A DNA stretch of 64,000 nucleotides from Anaeramoeba flamelloides (taxonomy: Eukaryota; Metamonada; Anaeramoebidae). The notes under the pieces were generated by a model, which made no database searches, was not told the DNA's origin, and saw only the letters and a program-made list of their open reading frames with translations. The stretch lies in assembly GCA_027625915.1 (NCBI GenBank), contig JANTQA010000036.1, forward strand, positions 1,049,501-1,113,500, in the 5' to 3' direction. Shown here piece after piece: positions 57,020-64,000 of this stretch (position 1 is its first letter; every line of letters starts with the position of its first letter). The position numbers were made by a program, and so were the translations under genes.

Positions 57020-57460
57020 TTAGTTTTTCTCATCATTACGAATCAAAAACTCTTTAATTTTTCGATCTGAAATCCTACTTTTAGGTTTTTTATGAGAATC
57101 GGGGATATAGACTCCTTCTTTGATTTGTTTTTCGAGTTTCTTTTTTCTTTTTTTTTCATTCCTTTCACGTTTAATTTTTTTTGCTAGCCCAATTTCTGCC
57201 TTTAATTGCCTTTCAAGTTCACGAACACGCTTGATTTTTTTTTCTTTGGCCCTTCTTCTTTCATATCTAGATTGGGAAGAACCATACTTCTTCTTGAGTG
57301 CATTTGTTGGGACACGCTTTGTTCTCCATGTTCTTCCTGACACCTTGCTTACTTGCACTTGCTTGGGTTTTCTTTTTGGTTTGTTTTTATTTGTTTCTTC
57401 TTTATTTGTATCTTTATTTTTCTTGTTTGGTGTGATTCGTGTTTTTTTTTGATCTGACAT
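57020..57460 (-). CDS. CGR1/CCDC86-type nucleolar rRNA-processing protein
   Basis: Cgr1 family proteins are small, basic, nucleolar and needed for 60S subunit rRNA processing. This is a single-exon frame of 146 residues, ATG to TAA. A Lys/Asn-rich head (1-38) precedes the family hallmark VSGRTW (40-45). SSQSRYERRRAKEKKIKRVR (61-80) and a long, highly charged coiled-coil (65-113) follow the family pattern 'SGRxWKxxrxkRxSx...xTsWexrmexRxxxKxxKexE'. The C-terminal KPKSRISDRKIKEF tail appears lineage-specific. Length (146) is similar to yeast Cgr1. About 30% of residues are Lys or Arg, so database searches need low-complexity care; the GRTW context is the key evidence. It shares nucleolar function with MTR4 but is not linked to it. 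Confidence 0.75.
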   Translation of the reverse strand: MSDQKKTRITPNKKNKDTNKEETNKNKPKRKPKQVQVSKVSGRTWRTKRVPTNALKKKYGSSQSRYERRRAKEKKIKRVRELERQLKAEIGLAKKIKRERNEKKRKKKLEKQIKEGVYIPDSHKKPKSRISDRKIKEFLIRNDEKN

Positions 57461-58557
57461 TATTAGAGAGGTATTTAATTATTAATTAAATCAAGAAAAA
57501 ATGATCCAATTAGAAATTTGCATTTTATTTTTTCGATTTATTTACTTAAGGGTGGTGGGATGAAAAGTGACATTTTTAGCTTCACTTTTGTTCATTTACA
57601 AATACCCACAATTCCTTTTTTCAAGCAAATTTGAAGATAAAAAAACGTAATACAGGAGAATGTAAGAAAAAATAAATTTATCTTTTGGAAAAATAATTAG
57701 TTTAGAGTCAAAAAACCAGTGTTTAAAATTAAAATTCATTTTTTTTTTTCTGGAAAGCTTCCACATTAAATGGTCTAAGAAAACAGGATTTAACAATGGG
57801 TAAATATGATATAGGCTGCTTAAGTACCCACACTGTTTAAAAACAAATTCTTAAAATGAGGGATCAAAGAGGAAAATGATCTTTAAAAAAAGAGATAATT
57901 TTTGATAGAATTTTAATCTAAAAAAAAAAATAGGTGTGAGTATAATCAGAAAATTGTGAATACTTTTGAACAAATCCAATTTAAATTTTTCTGAATATAT
58001 CAGTGATTTTACCTTCAAAATTTATTCGGCCCTCCATACACAATTGAATATTGAATGAAATTTGACCGTTTATAATGATTTATCGAAGTAAAAACACTTT
58101 ATTAATTTTAAAACCTAATTTTATTTTCTGGATGTCTATATTTTGCTCTTATGTATTAAAAATTTTTTATACAAATTTTTGTAACAAATCTTTATTTCTA
58201 TTTGGTTATTGGTATTAAAATAAAAGTTCAAACTGACCCAAAAAAAAAAAAAAAATCAGAAAATAATGTTAAGTTAAATCTATTTAAACTTTCTTAATTT
58301 TTATCTAACTAAGTAACAATAAAAAATAAGCAATTTTTCAATGATTTTAGTTCAATTATTTATATTAATGGAAACATTTTTATAGGTTTATCACATATTA
58401 TTATCACAAAAAACTTTTTTCTAAATTTAGACTAAAAGTATTTTTTTTTTTATTTTATATTTTATTTTATTGTTATTTTTATTTTTCTTTATATTGTTTT
58501 TCTTTTTCTTTTTTATTTTTGATACAACTCTTATTTTTTATAAAAATTCTCTATATG

Positions 58558-58589
<32 letters not shown>

Positions 58590-58594
<5 letters not shown>

Positions 58595-60077
58595 AGCCCC
58601 CCGGATTTGCCTATATTTCATCAAGTTTTTTAAATTAGATTTAAAATGATATTGATCTACTAATATATTAATTTTCTTATTTATCTTTAATATAGATTTT
58701 AATTATAATTAAATGTCAAAATAGTTCAAAGATAAAGTATTTAAGTTATTTATTTGTTTTTTGAAATTGAAAAAAAAATAATAATTATTCATTTTTACTT
58801 TTTTTTAAAGATTTTTATATTTATTTTATTTTTTTAAATCAGAAATTTTATTACATTAATAGTAATTCAAAACTCAACACATTGATTTATTAACAATAAC
58901 AACTAAACAATTTTGCTAATTTTATGATAAAAAAAAAAATAAAAAAATAAATTACTTTGAAATTTAATTTTTTTTTTTTAGATAAATTTACAATAAATAT
59001 TCAATTAAGAGATATATGAAATTTATTTCTTTAGGCCAAAATTAAATTTTTAATATGATTAATTTTCTAAAACTTTTATTTAAGCAATAGATAATAATTG
59101 AAAATCAAAAAAAAAAAAAAAATGTATAATAATTTCAATTTATTAAATTGGAATAAAACAAATATAAATTACTTTTTTAATCGATAAAATATTTATACCT
59201 AAATTTAAAATAAAATAAAAAATAACTCTTAAATATTATTCCAATATAATAAAATAATCTCCAAAAACCAAATTTTTTTATTGCATTTTGTTATTGGTAA
59301 AAATTTGAATAATATATTTGTGATATTTGGATTTTTCCTTTATAAATTAATCCAGATCTTGTTAAATAAGTTCTGATATATGGTCTCTAATTCAACAATA
59401 TTGTTTATTTTATGTCTAGATTTTAAAAAGTCAAAAATTAAAAATGATAAAAAATAAAAAAAAAAATCAATTATTAATCTGACTCGAACTATTGGCCAAA
59501 TCATTTAAAATTGAAAAAAAATCTTGTTGAAAAAATTGTAAAATTTTGCAATGAAAAAAATTTTGATTTTTTTTTCTAATTTAATTTATATTTTTTTTTA
59601 TTTTTAAATTATTTAGAATCTAATATAGATATTGATATTGAATTATAATCAATAGACAAAACAAATTTTCTATGTGATGTTATAATAACTTTTATAATGA
59701 ATAAATTATTTAATCAAGCATTTTAGGCAATTTTGGGTGTAAAAGGCCCCAAAAAATTTCCAGTAAAGTATGATGTGTTTTAAATGTTAAAAATAAGAGG
59801 TTTTTGATGTCTAGACAAACTTTTCAAAAAAAAAAAAAAAATTTATTTTTACAAAATTTGGAAAAATATAAAATCACAATAACCAAAAAAAAAAATACCA
59901 ATGTTCAAAATTTTTTTTCAAGTTATTTTTTTAATTTAAGTAACTAAACAATTTTTAATAATAAAATTTTCTTTCTAAGATAATTTTTTATTAATTCTAT
60001 ATCTTATTATCCTTTGATTACATTTCAAATTAAAAATTTTGTTTAAAATGTTTTTAGGTTATTTGGGGTGCTAAGGG
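58590..60077. mobile_element. Candidate 1.49-kb TIR element in a TA microsatellite
   Basis: The left end CCCTTAGCCCCCCGG and the right end, whose complement is CCCTTAGCACCCCAA, are the only C-rich strings in kilobases of AT sequence. Both are abutted outward by TATATATA. The interior has no recognisable transposase. The target-site duplication cannot be read because the flanks are simple repeats. Probably a non-autonomous DNA transposon. Confidence 0.5.
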
Positions 60078-61105
60078 ATATATATAATTGAAAAGAGAAA
60101 AAATAATCAATAAAATTGAGATTGTGAAATTTATTTTAAATTAGATTTAAATATTAGAAAAAAATCACCATGAAAACTATTTTCAAGTGAATTTTTCCCT
60201 AATAAAAAATTCATAATGTTCTTTTCTAAAATTATTACTTTCATTTTATTTTTAAATTTTGATTTTATTTCATTTAATTAAAAAATAACAGTTTTTTATA
60301 TTACCCGGTTTATTCAAAACTGAATTGTTAATCGGTGTTAATTATTCGAAAATAAAGAATACTAAACAATATATTTTTTACAATTTACTATTTTTGCACA
60401 GTTACAATTTTTTAATTGGGGTTTATCTTAATTTACCATTTTAGAAATTTTTATATGATTAAGAGTTATTTTTAATAACCTTATGGATTTTAATTTTTTT
60501 TTGGATTTTTTTCAATTGAAAAAACATGACTCTGGAACCATTATGTATATAAACATAAAATTTATTCTCACTAAAACTATAAAAAATATTTTCTGTAAAA
60601 TATTCGGGCAAATAAATTTTCAGAACTTGTAGATTATTTTAAAAAGGTGGGTATTTCTTTTTTTTTAGAATTTAAAATTTTCAATAAAAATTAAGTTTTA
60701 TAAAAGTTAGAAATCACTATTTGAATATGTGAAAATTTTATTATACGATTTTAGTGGTGTTTATTTTATTCATTTAATTGTAAATAGAATACGTATTAAA
60801 CCTATTAAAAAACTGTTAATAAAACAATTTGTCTAATAGCCTATGAAATTATCCATATTTTAAGAGAAAAAATAAAAATAAAATGGAACCAAATGGTAGC
60901 TATGGAATGAATTAAAAAATCAAATCTTTAGTCGGAAAAAAATATTTGAAAATTCAGTTAAATGTTTATTAATTTCAAAAAGGGGTGAATAAAATTTTTT
61001 TGTTATATAATTCGAAAAAAAATCAGTAGAAACAAGAATTAAATAGTCAATGTATCTTAACAAAAAATCAGAAATATCTTATCAGATCTCGGTCCTTTAC
61101 TTGTA

Positions 61106-61476
61106 CACAAGTGTAAATATGGAATATTGTAAAAAATAGAGTTTTTGCAATTTTAGAGATAAATAAAGAGTTGATGTAATTACCCACAATTAGGTAATAT
61201 AAACAAAGTTGCTGTTTTGGTTTTTAAGTCTAGGGATTTAAAATATACAATCGTTTGGTAAATACCAATATATTGTTTGAAAAATCATTTTTTTTGTTTA
61301 ATCAAAAATTTGGTATTCGACAAACGATTTTTTGATTAAAATTATTCTAGGTTAATTAAAATAATCAGATATTATATTTACCATTTCTGAATTATAGGTA
61401 ATTATATGGAACTCATTATTTATCTTGAAATTTGTAAAATTCTATTTTTTCTTACACATTCGTATTTACACTTCTG
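61106..61476. mobile_element. MITE family A, copy 2, diverged (371 bp)
   Basis: The left arm CACAAGTGTAAATATGGAAT and the degraded right arm match the element in MTR4 intron 1. The shared ATAAATAAAGAGTT and TACCCACAATT blocks and a TTTGGTAAATACCA-type centre confirm the family. Confidence 0.8.
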
Positions 61477-61677
61477 TTTTCTAAATAGATATTAATATCT
61501 TCTAAATAAAAATAATTGCAGTTTTTGCTCTTATTTTTAAAAATACAAAAAAAAACGAAAAAAAATCTTAAAAAAAAATTGATATCTTTTTGATATGGGA
61601 TGGTTGAAAATATGAAATGTATTGAAATTATTTCAAAAAAGAATCTACATTTTAAAGAATAAAAAAAAAATATAATA

Positions 61678-61875
61678 CAGTCAGTTTGACTTTTATAACA
61701 GAAAATTTGAACGAAATTTCAAGTTCAAAAAAAAATTCAAATTTAAGATACAGTATCCAGAATATAATATAATAAAATGAATTAAAAAAAATCTAAAAAA
61801 TGTGCTGTAATTTGAGAGTTTTTATGTACCATAAATTTTGTTGAAAGTAGGTGCCTTATAAAGTGGAACTGGCTA
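61678..61875. mobile_element. MITE family B, copy 7, degraded
   Basis: TA precedes CAGTCAGTTTGACTTTTATA. The right end (AAGTGGAACTGGC then TATAA) is well preserved. Non-coding. Confidence 0.7.
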
Positions 61876-62132
61876 TAATAAAAAAAAAAAAAATACAATC
61901 TCATTATAAAGTATTTTGCAAATATTGATGGATCTTATAAATCTTGAATAGATCTTATATTAATAAAATTTAGAAAGTAATAGATAATATTAAATGAATA
62001 GTATTCAAATATTAATATATGTACTGTGAACAGAATAATACCTGCCCAATGACTATAATCCGTGTTTCAAAATATAATCCAATCTTTTTTTTCTTCTTGA
62101 TAAATTGGAAAATTTAATTGATTACCCAAGAG

Positions 62133-62430
62133 TATACTTAAATTCAAATCAATTTTGAAGGTAAGTCAGTATGAATTTTTCAGAAACTTATAAATTGCGA
62201 ATTGAATTTGTTACAAATATTTTATAATATTCTTATTCCGTTTTGAAAATTTTAAATGAATTTTTAGATGATTAAAATTTATCAAAACTTTACTCTATTT
62301 ATGAGATAAATTTTCAAATATGATCCTTCATTTTTTCGATTTTTTTTTTGGTTAATAGAACATTAAGAAACTATTATCATGTTTCTATATTGTTAAATTC
62401 CTGTTTCTTTCATCGGTTAATGTGGAAGCT
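62133..62430 (+). repeat. Dispersed repeat G, copy 2
   Basis: Collinear with 31740-32020; see that entry. It ends about 500 bp before the right-edge gene. Confidence 0.6.
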
Positions 62431-62946
62431 TTACTGGAAGAAAAAAAGGACTTTTACTTTAATCACAGGTTTTGACAAAATTAGGGGTTATTCGATCTAC
62501 AATTTTTGAGAGTGAACAGAACGAAAAAAAATAAATTTCAAGTGCCTTGTTCTCACTTTGGGAGTAGTGGAATGTTTCTGATCAATATCAATTGAAATTT
62601 TTCATCCAGCGAAAGATATTGAATTTTTCCAAAAAAAACTATTGTTATGTGTTATTGAGAATTTTACTCGGGGTACTCTTCAAAGGGTCTTTGAGAAAGA
62701 TAATGTCTTTATCAAAAAACTGAAAATTTTTACCAAATCTAAAATGATCGTTAAAATGAGTAAAAATAAAAATAAATGAATAGTTTGTTTAACAGTCACC
62801 GCTGTATCGGTTTTTTGAACAATTCCTTTCTTCATTTCACAAAACTGAAAAAAAAAAAAAATTTAACGGATATTCAAAAAATTGAGATCAATCAAACATT
62901 TTATTTTATTTTGTTGTGACGGATATCTTTCTCTACAAAAACAAAA

Positions 62947-64000
62947 ATGCAAACAAAAGCTTTTTTGGCATACATCAAATCGAAAGGTAAATTTCCATTT
63001 CTTCGACTTTCAATTTTCTTTTGAAGAAATTGTTCAACAAACAGCCTGTAAAATCCATATTATTGCTTTTTAAATTAACAAATATAGACTTAAATTACAA
63101 ACTTGAAGGATGTGAAAAGGTCATGACAGCATTAAATTCTGGCGAGATCTTTTCAAAAATTGAAGCTAACCAAGCACTGAGATTATTTTTAAGTGCCATT
63201 AGCCGAAAAACAAAGAATGATCAAATCCCAACAATTTGTCTTTTTGTCAAACTTTTTAATTCCTTTCTACTTTTGGAGAATAACCATGTCAAAAAACAAA
63301 CCCCACGTGTACTGAAGTTTCTTGAAAAAAGAATCCTTTTACTTAACGATCCTCCCAAAATTCTTGCACAGCTTGATAAAACTATCGCTACTTTAATCAA
63401 AATTAATGGATCAAATGCTATTATGAACTATATTATTAATTGGTTAAATAACGAAAAGGAGGTGATGAGAAGCTTGGTATTAAATTCGTTTTTGTTTAGT
63501 ATTCAAACAGATTATGAAAATTTTGTGTATTTGAAATATTTTGAAAATATTGTTTTGTATTTATCAGGATTCTCAAAAAATCTTCAAAAACAATTTTCTA
63601 TCATTCTGTCGGAAGTCTATAAGTAAAATTTTTTTCATTTTTTTTCACAAGCTCTGCCTTGAAAAAACCGTTTTTTTTTTTATTTTTTTTTTATTTTGCT
63701 TCAAAACTTTGACAAACAAAAAACAATCTATGGAATTAACTAAAATAGAAAAAGTGGAAGAAAATTCTTAAAAGAGATTGAACCTTTTAGGAATAATGAA
63801 ACACTTGACAATTTTTTTAAACAGCTCGATCTCAAGAAAACCAACAAAACCCTTGAAAACAACCCAATCATAAAACCAAATCGCATTTTTCAAACGCCCA
63901 AAAATCTGCGAAGAAAAACTCAAACTATCCCAAAAAGTACGAGTAAGAAAATACATACGAACACAAACTCAAACAATTGGAGACTAATTAGTCAAAAAAT
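62947..64000 (+). CDS. Unknown protein, possibly HEAT-like helical, truncated by window end
   Basis: I do not recognise a family. Three exons join in frame. Exon 1 is 62947-62986 (MQTKAFLAYIKSK), exon 2 is 63088-63622 after a 101-nt intron (GTAAAT...ATATAG; split codon G|AC), and exon 3 starts near 63761 after a roughly 138-nt intron (GTAAAATT donor; AG at 63759-63760, or alternatively at 63747-63748) and is open to the last base. Exon 2 encodes leucine-rich helices (LRLFLSAISRKTKNDQIPTI, LDKTIATLIKINGSN, VMRSLVLNSFLF) suggestive of HEAT/armadillo-type alpha-solenoid. Exon 3 is basic and Asn/Thr/Lys-rich (PKNLRRKTQTIPKST), a disordered linker. A helical array followed by a basic linker recalls TOG-domain microtubule proteins, but that is only an analogy. 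The start is chosen because it is the only ATG whose donor phase fits. Confidence 0.65.

Larger units (their letters stand above)
57461..62946. other. Intergenic, extremely AT-rich repeat region
   Basis: No gene supported. It contains a 1488-bp terminal-inverted-repeat element inserted in a TA microsatellite (58590-60077), MITE-A copy 2 (61106-61476), MITE-B copy 7 (61678-61875) and dispersed repeat G copy 2 (62133-62430). Confidence 0.55.

Noticed and set aside
57120-57452. 110-codon plus-strand open frame over CGR1
   Set aside because: Antisense of a Lys-rich gene gives a Phe/Ser/Leu-rich frame; the minus-strand gene has a family motif.
58557-58590. TA dinucleotide runs here and elsewhere considered as origins or centromere-like DNA
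   Set aside because: They are ordinary microsatellites scattered through the window; nothing distinguishes one as a functional origin.
1-64000. Search for CRISPR arrays, rRNA, tRNA and retroelement or virus-like genes
   Set aside because: No regularly spaced direct repeats with unique spacers, no rRNA-like or tRNA-like segments, and no reverse transcriptase, integrase or capsid-like frames were recognised; eukaryotic splicing makes CRISPR implausible anyway.

Overview
The window is nuclear DNA from a very AT-rich eukaryote, roughly 80% A+T outside the genes. It has long homopolymer runs, TA microsatellites, GT...AG introns and TAA stops in every gene whose end I can place. A DH-type RhoGEF, a PAS-like protein, a saposin-like secreted protein and a succinyl-CoA synthetase beta with a short targeting leader fit an anaerobic or free-living amoeboid protist. 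Lysine-, asparagine- and poly-K-rich proteins point the same way; an Anaeramoeba-like metamonad is my best guess, an amoebozoan the alternative. This assignment is inference, since no marker gene is present.

The window is gene-poor. Five genes are firm: MTR4 (10929-19276, +), succinyl-CoA synthetase beta (43603-44877, +), a two-domain saposin-like secreted protein (48944-48195, -), a CGR1/CCDC86-type nucleolar protein (57460-57020, -), and a gene of unknown function running off the right edge (62947 onward, +). Good but incompletely resolved are a RhoGEF (4941 to about 3480, -), a PAS-like signalling protein (30809-29900, -) and a coiled-coil protein (24571-24170, -). Weaker coding islands, possibly small multi-exon genes or decaying ones, lie at about 10.2-10.5, 31.0-31.6, 40.3-41.3, 42.7-43.0, 50.1-50.2 and 56.1-56.8 kb.

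Layout: 1-3.4 kb repeats; 3.5-4.9 RhoGEF; 5-10 kb repeats; 10.9-19.3 MTR4 with two introns of 2.8 and 2.3 kb; 19.5-29.7 repeats around the coiled-coil gene and a decayed Tc1/mariner element; 29.9-31.6 PAS gene and a coding remnant; 31.7-40.3 repeats including an 865-bp foldback element; 40.3-44.9 candidate genes and SCS-beta; 45-48 hairpin elements; 48.2-50.2 saposin gene and a small hydrophobic ORF; 50.3-56 repeats; 56-57.5 candidate exons and CGR1; 57.5-62.9 repeats and a 1.5-kb terminal-inverted-repeat element; then the right-edge gene.

The genes form no pathway. MTR4 and CGR1 both serve nucleolar/nuclear RNA processing, SCS-beta serves organelle energy metabolism, and RhoGEF and PAS proteins serve signalling. 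The most distinctive content is the non-coding part: at least ten families of small terminal-inverted-repeat, foldback and dispersed elements, most without coding capacity, one of which still carries a recognisable Tc1/mariner transposase tail. I saw no tRNA, rRNA or CRISPR array and no clear new biochemical system.
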